NCBI RefSeq assembly: GCF_024172165.1
Contig: NZ_JAMZEB010000002.1
Span: 9,088,501 to 9,152,500 of the forward strand
Length of the DNA stretch: 64,000 nt
Direction: 5' to 3'
From: Nonomuraea thailandensis
Lineage (GTDB): Bacteria; Actinomycetota; Actinomycetes; Streptosporangiales; Streptosporangiaceae
Below the pieces are notes generated by a model. It did not search any database. It worked only from the letters and a program-made list of their open reading frames with translations, and was not told the DNA's origin. The translations under genes were made by a program, and so were the position numbers. This document shows, in pieces, positions 1 through 9,136 of the stretch; positions within the stretch are counted from its first letter, which is position 1, and every line of letters begins with the position of its first letter.

Positions 1-1
1 C

Positions 2-2089
2 CTGGGCACAGGGGTCGAGCAGGACAGGCCGTTCATCGTCAGCGAGTTCATCGAGGGCCCCTCCTTACAGCGGGTCGTGCAGGAGGAGGGGCCGCGCACT
101 GGCTCGGTCCTGCACCGGCTGGCCATCGGCACCGCCACGGCGCTGGCCGCCATCCACCAGGCCGGCATCGTGCACCGCGACTTCAAGCCGGCGAACGTGA
201 TCATCGGCGCCGACGGGCCGCGCGTGATCGACTTCGGCATCGCCCGCGCGCTCAACGCCACCTCCACGATCAGCAGCATGGTCGTGGGCACGCCGTCGTA
301 CATGCCGCCCGAGCAGGTCATGGGTCACACCGTGGGGCCGGCCGCCGACATGTTCTCCTGGGCCAGCGCCATGGTGTTCGCCGCCTCCGGGCGGGCGCCG
401 TTCGGCAGCGACACGATGCCCGCGGTGATCAACCGCGTGCTCAACCAGCAGCCCGACCTGGGCGCGCTCGGCGAGGGCCCGCTGCGTGACGTGGTGGTGG
501 CGTGCCTGGCCAAGGACCCGGCGCAGCGGCCCACGGCGGAGCAGGTGATCATGCGCCTGCTGCAGCAGCCCGCGCCGAACCCCGGCATGCTGGCGCAGGG
601 CGCCGCAGAGGCCGCCCCCGCCGGGCCCCACCCGCCTCCCACCGGCCCGCCCTCGGGGCCGCTCTCCGGGTCACCCTCGGGCCCGTACGGAGGCCCGTCC
701 TCAGGCCCGTACGCGAGCCCGTCCTCGGGCCCGCCCTCGGGCCCACCGTTCGGCTCTCCCACCGGCCCTGCCCCGGGCTCGCCGTTCGCGTCACCGGCCG
801 GCTCCCCGTCGGGGCCGATGTCCGGCAACGTCCCGTACGCGACCGGCGCCCAGTTCCCCCAGCACCCGCACCAGCAGCCCCCGTGGCAGCAGCCCACGAT
901 CCCGCCCTACGGGCAGCAGCACCAGCAGGGCATGTACACGCAGGCGCCGCCGCGCAGGAGCGGCAGGGGCCCGCTGATCGCCGGCGTCACGGTGGCGGTC
1001 GCGCTGCTCATGCTCGCCGGCGTCATCGTGTTCATCCAGATCGACAAGTCCTCGACGACGTCGGTGGCGATCGGGACCAGCACCCCGGACCCCAGGCGTT
1101 CGTCGAAGAGCGCCGATCCCAGGACGAGCAGCACCCCGTCCGACAGCCCGTCCCAGACCGCGCAGGCGAGCGTGCCGGCGACCGGCACCAAGCGGACGCT
1201 GCCCGGCGGCAAGATCTCCCTGTACGAGAACCCCGCCGACGCCATCGTCCTGACCTCCTACGAGGTCTACGACAAGCCGAAGGACGACTGGATCGACTAC
1301 GCCAGGAACTCGCTGCGCGGCACGTTCACGAAGTACCAGGGCAACTGGGAGTCGGTCGTCTCCCCCGACGGGAAGCTCCTGGCCGCCAGGGGCAGGAGCT
1401 ACAGCTCCGACGACTTCGACTTCATCGTGATCACCGAGCGCGACTCCGGCGAGCGTACGACGATCAAGACCGTCAAGGAACCTCTGATCAGCAGCATCAG
1501 GGCCTGGTCGAAGGACGGCTCCAGGATCCTGCTGAACATCGAGAAGAAGAGCGGCAGCAAGTGGCACTACCTCGGCTTCGTCATCGTGGACGTGACCGCG
1601 AAGACGGCCGACGTGGTCAACGTGAGCGACACCTCCATCCGTGAGACCTCCTTCGGCTTCGACGGCGACGACGAGGGCGTGGTCAACGTCTACGGCAGCG
1701 AGACCAACCGCAACCTGCGCTTCTTCGACACCGAGGGCAAGGCCACCCGCTCGCTGAAGGGCATCGGCACGCTCTCCGCCGGCACGCAGGACATCTTCTC
1801 GCCGTCGGGCGAGGCGTTCGTCACCAACTGCCCCAACGGCGGCGACGGCGACCACTGCATCTGGGACGCCACGACGGGCGAGCGCCTGCAGAAGTTCTCC
1901 TCCGACTGCGACAAGGTGCTCGGCTTCTACGACGAGAGCCACCTCTACTGCTGGGAGCAGGACAACGGCGCCAACGACGAGATCCAGGTGCTCGACTTCA
2001 CCGGCAAGCTGCTGCGCAAGATGCTCGAAGTGCCCGACGATCTCGACTTCAGCCCGGCCTTCACCGTGAATCCGTCCAGAGGCTCCTGA
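2..2089 (+). CDS. Membrane Ser/Thr protein kinase with C-terminal extracellular propeller-like domain (5' end outside window)
   Basis: The reading frame is open from base 2, so the start and the N-lobe (including the P-loop and the VAIK lysine) lie upstream. Of 695 visible residues, the catalytic loop HRDFKPANV is near residue 58, DFG near 77, and GTPSYMPPEQ follows. A Gly/Pro/Ser-rich linker leads to one membrane helix (about 322-345). The outside part of about 320 residues has repeated strand-like segments (SPDGK, FSPSGE, IWDA) that suggest a WD40/propeller sensor. By family, Hanks-type kinases of this shape phosphorylate cytosolic proteins in response to an external signal; the signal here is unknown. 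A propeller lipoprotein gene follows after 31 bp and may be co-transcribed. Confidence 0.9.
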   Translation: MGTGVEQDRPFIVSEFIEGPSLQRVVQEEGPRTGSVLHRLAIGTATALAAIHQAGIVHRDFKPANVIIGADGPRVIDFGIARALNATSTISSMVVGTPSYMPPEQVMGHTVGPAADMFSWASAMVFAASGRAPFGSDTMPAVINRVLNQQPDLGALGEGPLRDVVVACLAKDPAQRPTAEQVIMRLLQQPAPNPGMLAQGAAEAAPAGPHPPPTGPPSGPLSGSPSGPYGGPSSGPYASPSSGPPSGPPFGSPTGPAPGSPFASPAGSPSGPMSGNVPYATGAQFPQHPHQQPPWQQPTIPPYGQQHQQGMYTQAPPRRSGRGPLIAGVTVAVALLMLAGVIVFIQIDKSSTTSVAIGTSTPDPRRSSKSADPRTSSTPSDSPSQTAQASVPATGTKRTLPGGKISLYENPADAIVLTSYEVYDKPKDDWIDYARNSLRGTFTKYQGNWESVVSPDGKLLAARGRSYSSDDFDFIVITERDSGERTTIKTVKEPLISSIRAWSKDGSRILLNIEKKSGSKWHYLGFVIVDVTAKTADVVNVSDTSIRETSFGFDGDDEGVVNVYGSETNRNLRFFDTEGKATRSLKGIGTLSAGTQDIFSPSGEAFVTNCPNGGDGDHCIWDATTGERLQKFSSDCDKVLGFYDESHLYCWEQDNGANDEIQVLDFTGKLLRKMLEVPDDLDFSPAFTVNPSRGS

Positions 2090-2120
2090 ACCATCCCGCT
2101 CACGCAGCCGTGATGAGGGC

Positions 2121-4097
2121 ATGAAGACGTTGATCCGCACGGCCGTGACCGCCGCCGCGCTGGCGGCGGTCACGGCCGCCTGCACCTCTTCGACGGGAGG
2201 CTCCACGGCCCCGCCCCCGAAGGCGACGGCGCTCGGCGCCGTCCGCCTGGTGGCCTACAGCAGTTGCGACGACGCGCTGGCCGGCCTGCGGGAGCAGGCC
2301 GCCGCCAACGTCACCGCGTACGGCTTCGGCGGCGTCATGCCGTTCGCGGTCGCGCAGGACGCGGCGGCCGAGAGCAAGGCCAGGGTGGCGGCGACGCCGG
2401 AGCACTCCACCACGAACGTGCACGAGGCCGGGGTGGACGAGCCCGACCTGGTCAAGACCGACGGCGACCGGGTCATCACGGTCGCGGACGGCACGCTGCG
2501 GATCATCGACACGGCCACCAGGAGGATCACCGGGTCGGTCAGGCTGACCGAGGGCGAGGGCGGCCCCGGGATCCCCGGCGGCCTGCTGGTCTCGGGCGAC
2601 CGCGCGCTGGTGCTCATGCGCGGCGGCGACATCATGTACAAGACGCGGCCGATCGGGCCGCCCGCCGACACCCGTTACGTCGTGGTGGACCTGGCGGGCG
2701 AGCCCAGGGTGCTGAGCACGATCCGGCCACAGGGCTCGTACGTGGACGCCAGGATGATCGGCTCCACCGTCCGGCTCGTCACCCGCAGCCAGCCCGACAT
2801 CGCCTTCCCCGAGCCGAAGCAGAACGCCACCGAGGCCGACCTGCTCAAGGCGAACCAGGACACCGTCCGGCGCGCGCCGGTGGACGCCTGGCTGCCGAAG
2901 ATCGAGATCACGGACGCGTCGGGCGCCGTCAGGAAGGACACGGTGAAGTGCGAGCGGGTCAGCCACCCCGCCGGCTACACCGGCACCTCGATGCTGACCG
3001 TGCACACCATCGACCTGGCGCAGGGCGTCACGGCGGCGGGCACCGACCCGATCAGCCTGGCCGCCGACGGCGACGTGGTGTACGGCACCGGCCAGAGCCT
3101 GTACGTGGTTAGCAACCCGCGCTGGTGGTTCCCCGTGGCCCGCCCGCTCCCCGTCGAGGAGGCGCCGGCCTCTTCGGACGCGGTCGCCCCCGCGGTGGAG
3201 CCCACCCCCGGCGACGCGGCGGTGCCCCCGGCGAGCCCCCGGCCGACGCCCACGATGCCGCCGGAGGAGACGGAGGTGCACCGGTTCGACATCACCAGGC
3301 CCGGCGCGCCCGCGTACGTGGCCTCGGGCAAGGTGCCGGGGCGGCTGCTGAACCAGTACTCGCTGTCGGAGCACGACGGTCACCTGCGCGTCGCCACCAC
3401 CGTGGACTCCGGCGACGAGAAGACCAGCTCCAGCGCCGTCCACGTGCTCAGGGCCGACACCCTGGCCCAGGTCGGCGAGGTAGGCGGCCTGGGCAAGGGC
3501 GAACGCATCTACTCGGTCAGGTTCATCGGGGCGGTCGGCTACTGCGTCACGTTCCGGCAGGTCGACCCGCTCTACACGCTGGACCTGCGCGATCCGGCGG
3601 CGCCCAGGGTGACGGGCGAGCTGAAGATCACGGGTTACTCGGCGTACCTGCACCCCGGCAGCGAGGGCCGGCTCATCGGCATCGGGCAGGAGGCCAGCGA
3701 GCAGGGCAGGACGCTGGGCACGCAGGTCTCGCTGTTCGACGTCAGCGACCCGGGCACGCCGCGCCGGCTGTCGCAGTTCTTCCAGAAGGACTCGGGCTCC
3801 GGGGCCGAGTGGGACCCGCACGCGTTCCTGTACTGGCCGAAGACGGGCCTGTCGGTGATCCCGCTGAACAAGATGAACGAGTCGGGCGCGCTCGTGCTCC
3901 AGATCGGTGACGCGGAGGTCAAGGAGCTGGGCATGATCAAGCACCCGAAGCAGCGTCAGGAGGGCGGCTACAGCTACGAGCCGGGCATCCAGCGCTCGAT
4001 CGTCATCGGCGACTCGTTGTGGACGGTCTCGTACGAGGGTGTCCAGGTCAACGACCTCGCCACGCTGGCCTCACAAGCGTGGATCCCACTCCGTTAA
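2121..4097 (+). CDS. Secreted beta-propeller lipoprotein (PF09826-like)
   Basis: This is a 658-residue protein with a lipoprotein signal ending at Cys21 (AAVTAAC). After the signal comes the block TNVHEAGVDEPDLVKTDGD, which I recognise as typical of the actinobacterial 'beta propeller domain' family (PF09826/COG4880). Repeated strand motifs continue to the end. A Pro/Ala/Glu-rich insert near residues 345-395 interrupts the propeller. The function of the family is not known; it is predicted to sit on the outer face of the membrane. It follows a kinase with a propeller-like outer domain by 31 bp, so the two may share a signal, which is inference. A strong terminator lies just after its stop. 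Confidence 0.85.
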   Translation: MKTLIRTAVTAAALAAVTAACTSSTGGSTAPPPKATALGAVRLVAYSSCDDALAGLREQAAANVTAYGFGGVMPFAVAQDAAAESKARVAATPEHSTTNVHEAGVDEPDLVKTDGDRVITVADGTLRIIDTATRRITGSVRLTEGEGGPGIPGGLLVSGDRALVLMRGGDIMYKTRPIGPPADTRYVVVDLAGEPRVLSTIRPQGSYVDARMIGSTVRLVTRSQPDIAFPEPKQNATEADLLKANQDTVRRAPVDAWLPKIEITDASGAVRKDTVKCERVSHPAGYTGTSMLTVHTIDLAQGVTAAGTDPISLAADGDVVYGTGQSLYVVSNPRWWFPVARPLPVEEAPASSDAVAPAVEPTPGDAAVPPASPRPTPTMPPEETEVHRFDITRPGAPAYVASGKVPGRLLNQYSLSEHDGHLRVATTVDSGDEKTSSSAVHVLRADTLAQVGEVGGLGKGERIYSVRFIGAVGYCVTFRQVDPLYTLDLRDPAAPRVTGELKITGYSAYLHPGSEGRLIGIGQEASEQGRTLGTQVSLFDVSDPGTPRRLSQFFQKDSGSGAEWDPHAFLYWPKTGLSVIPLNKMNESGALVLQIGDAEVKELGMIKHPKQRQEGGYSYEPGIQRSIVIGDSLWTVSYEGVQVNDLATLASQAWIPLR

Positions 4098-4103
4098 GCA
4101 ACC

Positions 4104-4140
4104 AAAGGGCGCCGGTTCGTAGCGAACCGGCGCCCTTTTT
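4104..4140 (+). terminator. Rho-independent terminator after the propeller lipoprotein gene
   Basis: A perfect 16-bp stem (4104-4119 with 4123-4138) closes a TAG loop. The distal arm runs into TTTTT at 4136-4140. It starts 7 bp after the lipoprotein stop codon and ends the kinase/lipoprotein unit before the subtilase gene. Confidence 0.9.
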
Positions 4141-4252
4141 GTGGACTTATCCCGACAAATGGTGAAAACTTTGCTTACACCCCACTGTCGGACCGGTTGG
4201 TTCGTGTCATAGCGGGCGGGCCGGTCCCGAACCAGAAAGGGCCCACGCTGCC

Positions 4253-5503
4253 ATGCGACCACGCACCCCCCTGCTCGCATTGCTCGTCAGCGCACTGGCG
4301 TTACTCGCCGCGCCCCTGCCCGTCTCCGCCGCGGCGGCCGCCCCGGACGGCACGTACATCGTCCAGCTCAACCCCGCCATGCGGGCGCCGCGCGGCGCCG
4401 CCCAGGACCAGGTCGCCGGCCTCGGCGGGCAGCTCGTCGGCGTGTACGAGCACGCGTTCAAGGGCTACACCGCCCGCCTGAGCGCGACCGCCGCCGAACA
4501 GCTCAAGCGCAACCCGAACGTCATCAGCGTGGAGCCCGACGCCGAGGTGCACGCCTTCGTGCAGACCGTGCCCACGGGCGTCAGGCGCATCTTCGGCCCG
4601 GACAACCCGAACCTGGACATCGACGGCACCGACGACGTCCGCATCGACGTGGACGTCGCCGTGGTCGACAGCGGCGTGGACAACACCCATCCCGACCTCA
4701 ACGTGGTCGCCCGGGCCAACTGCCTGACCGGCCTGTGCGTCAACAACTCCGGCACCGACGACAACGGCCACGGCTCGCACGTCGCGGGCACCGTCGGCGC
4801 CCTCGACAACACCATCGGCCCGGTGGGCGTGGCGCCCGGCGCCCGCATCCACGGCGTCAAGGTGCTCAACGCGGCCGGCTCCGGCACCCTGTCCGGCATC
4901 GCCGCCGGCATCAACTGGGTGGTGGCGCGCGCCTCCACCATCGAGGTCATCAACCTCAGCCTCGGCTGCAACGGCTGCTCCAGCAGCGCGATCAGCACGG
5001 CGATCACCAACGCGGTCAACGCCGGCATCGTGGTCGTGGTGGCCGCGGGCAACAGCCACACGAACACCTCCTCCTTCTTCCCCGCCAACCACCCCGACGT
5101 GGTCACCGTCTCCGCGCTGACCGACAACGACGGTTTGGCCGGCGGCGCCGGGGGCAGCACGCTCTCGTGCCGCAGCGAGACCGATCAGGACGACACCTCG
5201 GCGTTCTACTCCAACTACGGCTCCACGGTGGAGATCACGGCGCCGGGCACGTGCATCTACTCGACCTACCGCGCAGGCGGCTACGCCACGATCAGCGGCA
5301 CCTCGATGGCCAGCCCGCACGTGGCGGGCGCGGCCGCCCTGCTCACGTCGGGCACCCACAAGCCGACGAACCGGACGGGCTCGCTGTCCGTCCGTAGCAC
5401 GCTGATCTCGACGGGCAACCTCAACTGGACCGACGACTCGGGCGACGGCGTCAAGGAGCCGCTGCTCGACGTGCACGACGCCACGCGCTACCCGCCGGCG
5501 TAG
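4253..5503 (+). CDS. Secreted S8 subtilisin-like serine protease
   Basis: The protein has 416 residues. A Sec signal peptide (about residues 1-27, ending in Ala-rich PVSAAAAA) is followed by an I9-type propeptide/inhibitor segment (GTYIVQLNPA up to about residue 100). The catalytic triad is visible: Asp139 in VAVVDSGVD, His173 in NGHGSHVAGT and Ser351 in GTSMASPHVAG. It is predicted to be exported and to mature by autoprocessing, degrading external protein. It is monocistronic: a terminator precedes it and a large hairpin separates it from the convergent glpD. Confidence 0.95.
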   Translation: MRPRTPLLALLVSALALLAAPLPVSAAAAAPDGTYIVQLNPAMRAPRGAAQDQVAGLGGQLVGVYEHAFKGYTARLSATAAEQLKRNPNVISVEPDAEVHAFVQTVPTGVRRIFGPDNPNLDIDGTDDVRIDVDVAVVDSGVDNTHPDLNVVARANCLTGLCVNNSGTDDNGHGSHVAGTVGALDNTIGPVGVAPGARIHGVKVLNAAGSGTLSGIAAGINWVVARASTIEVINLSLGCNGCSSSAISTAITNAVNAGIVVVVAAGNSHTNTSSFFPANHPDVVTVSALTDNDGLAGGAGGSTLSCRSETDQDDTSAFYSNYGSTVEITAPGTCIYSTYRAGGYATISGTSMASPHVAGAAALLTSGTHKPTNRTGSLSVRSTLISTGNLNWTDDSGDGVKEPLLDVHDATRYPPA

Positions 5504-5516
5504 AACCATCCTGGAC

Positions 5517-5555
5517 GGGGCGGTCCGCGGACCCCGCAGCGCCGCGGGCCGCCCC
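5517..5555. terminator. Bidirectional hairpin between convergent subtilase and glpD
   Basis: A 14-bp stem (5517-5530 with 5542-5555, one G-U position) with an 11-nt loop lies between the subtilase stop and the glpD stop, directly touching the latter. No T-run is present, which is common for actinobacterial terminators. Confidence 0.6.
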
Positions 5556-5556
5556 C

Positions 5557-7293
5557 TCAGGTATGTTCCGGCACCACGACGGGGACGATCTCCGGCGCGC
5601 CGAGCCTGATCGCGTCGGCCTCGTGGTCGGAGTCCTGCTCCTGCGAGCGGCGCTCGGCCTCCACGCGCTTGGTGTAGTACTCGACCTCCCGCTTGACCTG
5701 CTCGCCGTCCCAGTCGAGCGGCTCGGCCAGCAGCTCGGCGGACTCCTGCGCCACCGCCACCCCGCGGTGGAAGGTCTCGATGGAGATGCGCGTCCGCCGG
5801 GTCAGCACGTCGTTCAGGTGCCGGGCGCCCTCGTGGGTGGCGGCGTAGACGATCTCGGCGCGCAGGTAGTCGTCGGCCCCCGCCAGCGGCCGCGCCAGCG
5901 ACGGGTCCTGCTCGATCAGCTCCAGCAGCTCGTCGATCAGCGAGCCGTAACGCTGCAGCAGGTGCTCGATCCTGGCCACGTGCAGCCCCGACTCCTGGGC
6001 GATGCGGTGCCGGGAGTTCCACAGCGCCTGGTAGCCCTCCGCGCCGGCGAGCGGGATGCGGTCGGTGCACGAGCGCGGCACCCGCTGGTCCAGGCCGTGC
6101 GCCACGGCGTCCACCGCGTCCTTGGCCATGACCCGGTACGTCGTGTACTTCCCGCCGGCGATCATCACCAGCCCCGGCACCGGGTGCGCGACCACGTGCT
6201 CCCTGGACAGCTTGGACGTCTCGTCCGACTCGCCCGACAGCAGCGGCCGCAGCCCCGCGTACACGCCTTCGACGTCGTCGCGGGTCAGCGGCACCGACAG
6301 GACCGCGTTGACGTGGTCGAGCAGGTAGTCGATGTCGGTGCGGGAGGCCGCGGGGTGGCTCTTGTCGAGCGTCCACTCCGTGTCGGTGGTGCCGATGATC
6401 CAGTGGCGGCCCCACGGGATCACGAACAGCACCGACTTCTCCGTACGCAGGATGATGCCGGTCAGCGAGTGGATGCGGTCGCGCGGGACGACGAGGTGGA
6501 TGCCCTTGGAGGCGCGGACGTGGATCTGGCCGCGCCCGCCCACCAGCTCCTGGATGTCGTCGGTCCAGACGCCGGTCGCGTTGACCACCTGGCGGGCGCG
6601 TACCTCGAACTCCTCGCCGAGCTCCAGGTCGCGCACCCGCACGCCGGTGACCCGCTCGCCCTCCCGCAGGAACCCCACCACCTGCGCCCTGGGCGCGATG
6701 TGCGCGCCGTACGTGGCCGCCGTGCGCAGCATCATCATCACGTAGCGGGCGTCGTCGACCTGGGCGTCCCAGTACTGGACGGCGCCGGTGAAGGCGGTCT
6801 TCTTCAGCGCGGGCGCCAGCCGCAGCGCCCGCGACCTGGACAGGTGCCGGTGCCCCGGCACCCCGCGGGTCAGCCCGGTGGCGAAGCCCAGCGTGTCGTA
6901 CAGCGCCACGCCCGCGCCCACGTAGGGGCGCTCCCACCCGTAGTGGGTCAGCGGGAACAGGAACGGCACCGGCCGTACCAGGTGCGGCGCGATGCGCTGC
7001 AGCAGCAGCGCCCGCTCCTGCAACGCCTCGCGCACCAGCTCGAAGTTGAGCTGCTCCAGGTAGCGCAGGCCGCCGTGGATCAGCTTGGACGAGCGCGACG
7101 AGGTGCCCGAGGCGAAGTCGCGCGCCTCGACGAGCGCCACGTCGAGCCCGCGGGTCGCGGCGTCGAGCGCGATGCCCGCCCCGACGACGCCGCCGCCGAC
7201 CACGACCACGTCGAGCTCCTGGGACGACATACGGTCCAGCGCCTCTGCCCGCTCTGCGGGCCCGAGCCGGGCCGCGCTCTTTCCCGACGTCAT
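5557..7293 (-). CDS. glpD: FAD-dependent aerobic glycerol-3-phosphate dehydrogenase
   Basis: The product has 578 residues, the usual GlpD length. It oxidises glycerol-3-phosphate to dihydroxyacetone phosphate and passes electrons to the membrane quinone pool. The FAD dinucleotide motif VVVVGGGVVGAG is near residue 30, followed by SGTSSRSSKLIHGGLRYLEQ, a GlpD hallmark. The ATG at 7293 was chosen because GGGGGA sits just upstream on the minus strand; the frame stays open further but runs through the repressor gene. It lies 68 bp downstream of the DeoR-type repressor in the same direction, with a 7-bp inverted repeat in the gap, so it may be co-regulated with the sugar operon. Confidence 0.95.
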   Translation of the reverse strand: MTSGKSAARLGPAERAEALDRMSSQELDVVVVGGGVVGAGIALDAATRGLDVALVEARDFASGTSSRSSKLIHGGLRYLEQLNFELVREALQERALLLQRIAPHLVRPVPFLFPLTHYGWERPYVGAGVALYDTLGFATGLTRGVPGHRHLSRSRALRLAPALKKTAFTGAVQYWDAQVDDARYVMMMLRTAATYGAHIAPRAQVVGFLREGERVTGVRVRDLELGEEFEVRARQVVNATGVWTDDIQELVGGRGQIHVRASKGIHLVVPRDRIHSLTGIILRTEKSVLFVIPWGRHWIIGTTDTEWTLDKSHPAASRTDIDYLLDHVNAVLSVPLTRDDVEGVYAGLRPLLSGESDETSKLSREHVVAHPVPGLVMIAGGKYTTYRVMAKDAVDAVAHGLDQRVPRSCTDRIPLAGAEGYQALWNSRHRIAQESGLHVARIEHLLQRYGSLIDELLELIEQDPSLARPLAGADDYLRAEIVYAATHEGARHLNDVLTRRTRISIETFHRGVAVAQESAELLAEPLDWDGEQVKREVEYYTKRVEAERRSQEQDSDHEADAIRLGAPEIVPVVVPEHT

Positions 7294-7303
7294 ATCTCCC
7301 CCT

Positions 7304-7326
7304 GGAACGCCTGTGGTCTGCGTTCC
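7304..7326. promoter_or_regulatory. Inverted repeat upstream of glpD (candidate operator)
   Basis: Perfect 7-bp arms GGAACGC and GCGTTCC with a 9-nt spacer sit 11 bp before the glpD start. The octamer GGAACGCC recurs at 8181-8188 in the promoter region of the repressor and sugar operon. This hints at one regulator for both, which is inference. Confidence 0.4.
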
Positions 7327-7361
7327 ATACCTACCCGCGGACGTATCGCCCTGTAACGCCC

Positions 7362-8132
7362 TCAGGCACGGACGACCTTCACACCCGCGTCCGTGAGCTC
7401 CCCCGCCAGCCGGTCGGAGAGCTGGGCGTCGGTGACCAGCGTGTCGATCTGGCCGATCGGGCAGATGCGGGAGAAGGCCCGCTTGCCGATCTTGGAGGAG
7501 TCGGCCACCACCACGACCTGCGCAGCCCTGCTGATCAGCAGGTGGTTCACGCTGGCCTCGCCCTCGTGGTGGGCCGAGGCCCCGAGCTCGACCTCCAGCC
7601 CGTCCACGCCCAGGAACGCCACGTCCAGGGTCACCTGCTCCAGCACGCCGCCGGCCAGCGGCCCGATCAGCTCGTACGACTGCTGCCTGGCCACCCCGCC
7701 GGTGACCACGATCTTGACGTGCTGCCGGACGGTCAGCTCGGCCGCGATGTTCAGGGCGTTGGTGACGATCGTGAACCCGCTCTCCAGCGTCGGCAGCGTC
7801 GCGAGGGTGCGGGCCAGCTCGGACGTCGTGGTCCCGCCGTTGAGCCCGATCACGGCGCCGGGCGTCACCAGCTCGGCCGCCGCCAGGGCGATGCGGTGCT
7901 TCTCGTCGGCGTGCCTGGCCGTCTTGTACCGCAGCGGCAGGTCGTAGCTGACGCTCTGCGCCACCGCTCCGCCCCGCGTGCGCATGAGCATCTGCTGCTG
8001 GGCGAGCTGGTCGAAGTCCCGCCGGATCGTCGCGGTGGAGACGTCGAGCGCCTGGGCCGCCTCCTCCACCGACAGCCTGCCCTCCTGCGCCAGCAGCTCG
8101 AGGATGGCGTTCCAGCGGTCGTAGCGGGACAC
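7362..8132 (-). CDS. DeoR/GlpR-family transcriptional repressor (AgaR-like)
   Basis: The protein has 256 residues. A DeoR-type helix-turn-helix is at about residues 5-57 (RLSVEEAAQALDVSTATIRRD), followed by a DeoR sensor domain related to ribose isomerase folds, with GLNGGTTTSELAR. The GTG at 8132 was chosen because AGGAGG lies 5 bp upstream; an in-frame start 15 codons earlier encodes a Cys-rich leader unlike the family. Family members repress sugar-phosphate genes and are released by a phosphorylated sugar. It is divergent from an amino-sugar operon and upstream of glpD, so it is probably the local repressor for one or both. AgaR-like and GlpR-like roles cannot be separated from sequence alone. 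Confidence 0.88.
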   Translation of the reverse strand: MSRYDRWNAILELLAQEGRLSVEEAAQALDVSTATIRRDFDQLAQQQMLMRTRGGAVAQSVSYDLPLRYKTARHADEKHRIALAAAELVTPGAVIGLNGGTTTSELARTLATLPTLESGFTIVTNALNIAAELTVRQHVKIVVTGGVARQQSYELIGPLAGGVLEQVTLDVAFLGVDGLEVELGASAHHEGEASVNHLLISRAAQVVVVADSSKIGKRAFSRICPIGQIDTLVTDAQLSDRLAGELTDAGVKVVRA

Positions 8133-8199
8133 GGAGGCCTCCTGGGGGCATGGGGAACAGGAGCAAGCGTGGCACACCCAGGAACGCCAGGGCTACCAG

Positions 8200-8257
8200 T
8201 GTTCATTTATGCCCATTCCTGATATAAAAAGCGCAGAAACAATCAATCACGGGGAGG
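8200..8257 (+). promoter_or_regulatory. Candidate promoter and ribosome binding site of the amino-sugar operon
   Basis: This AT-rich patch stands out in the GC-rich background. TATAAA at 8223-8228 could be a -10 box with a weak TGTTCA 17 bp upstream (8200-8205). TTTAT and ATAAA arms flank it symmetrically, a possible operator. GGGGAGG at 8251-8257 is a strong ribosome binding site for the first gene. Confidence 0.4.
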
Positions 8258-8263
8258 CAAGTG

Positions 8264-9136
8264 GTGACCACCCACACCGAGGCCGAGATCGCGTCCCAGC
8301 CGTCCTGCTGGCGCCGCGCCGTCGCGAACGTCCCCGCCGACGCGCTGCCGCGCCGGGGCGAGCGGGTCGCCGTCGTCGGCTGCGGTACGTCGTGGTTCAT
8401 CGCGATGGCGTACGCGGTGCTGCGCGAGCGGGCCGGGCACGGCGAGACCGACGCGTTCGCCGCCTCCGAGTTCCCGCAGGGGCGCCGCTACGACCGCGTG
8501 CTGGCGCTGACGCGCTCGGGCACCACGACCGAGGTCCTCGACCTGCTGGCGCGGACCACCGACAAGAGCGTCGCCATCACCGCCGACCCCACCACGCCGA
8601 TCATGTCGGCCGCCGACGAGGTCGTCGTGCTCGACTACGCCGACGAGCAGTCGGTCGTGCAGACCAGGTTCGCCACCACGCAGCTCGCCATGCTCCGCGC
8701 CTCCCTGGGCGAGGACCTGACCCAGGCGATCGCCGACGCCGAGGAGGCCGTGGCCGCGCCGCTGCCCGACCCGCTGGTCTCGGCCGAGCAGTTCAGCTTC
8801 CTGGGCACCGGCTGGTCGGTCGGTCTGGCGCAGGAGGCGGCGCTGAAGATGCGCGAGGCGTCCCGCTCCTGGACGGAGGCCTACCCGGCGATGGAGTACC
8901 GGCACGGCCCGATCAGCATCGCCGCCCCTGGCCGCGTGACCTGGATGCTCGGCACCGCTCCCGAAGGGCTGCGCGCGCAGGTCGAGGAGACCGGCGGCAC
9001 GTTCTTCGAGACCTCGCTCGACCCCATGGCCGAGCTGATCCGCGCCCAGCGGGTCGCGGTGGCGCGGGCCTTCGCCCAGGGGCTGAACCCCGACGAGCCC
9101 ATGCACCTCACGCGATCTGTGATCCTTTCTTCATGA
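8264..9136 (+). CDS. agaS: SIS-domain sugar-phosphate isomerase/deaminase, AgaS-like
   Basis: The protein has 290 residues with two SIS halves (GCGTSWFIAMAYAVL near residue 40; LGTGWSVGLAQEAALKM near 185) and lacks the glutaminase domain of GlmS. SIS proteins of this type (AgaS) deaminate/isomerise galactosamine-6-phosphate to tagatose-6-phosphate. Tandem GTG codons occur at 8261 and 8264; the second has better spacing from GGGGAGG. It is first in an operon with nagA, a PfkB-family kinase and a class II aldolase, which supports the AgaS role. A glucosamine-6-phosphate deaminase-like activity remains possible. Confidence 0.85.
   Translation: MTTHTEAEIASQPSCWRRAVANVPADALPRRGERVAVVGCGTSWFIAMAYAVLRERAGHGETDAFAASEFPQGRRYDRVLALTRSGTTTEVLDLLARTTDKSVAITADPTTPIMSAADEVVVLDYADEQSVVQTRFATTQLAMLRASLGEDLTQAIADAEEAVAAPLPDPLVSAEQFSFLGTGWSVGLAQEAALKMREASRSWTEAYPAMEYRHGPISIAAPGRVTWMLGTAPEGLRAQVEETGGTFFETSLDPMAELIRAQRVAVARAFAQGLNPDEPMHLTRSVILSS

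Noticed and set aside
2100..3944. A 614-codon open frame opposite the propeller lipoprotein gene
   Set aside because: It is Arg/Gly/Ala/Val-rich with no motif and lies wholly antisense to a well-supported gene; high GC makes such shadows common.
4301..6937. An 878-codon minus-strand frame across the subtilase and glpD
   Set aside because: It crosses two well-supported genes and a terminator and has the composition of a shadow frame.
7294..8175. An upstream extension of glpD to 872 residues
   Set aside because: The extra frame is a shadow of the repressor gene, and a good ribosome binding site supports the start at 7293.
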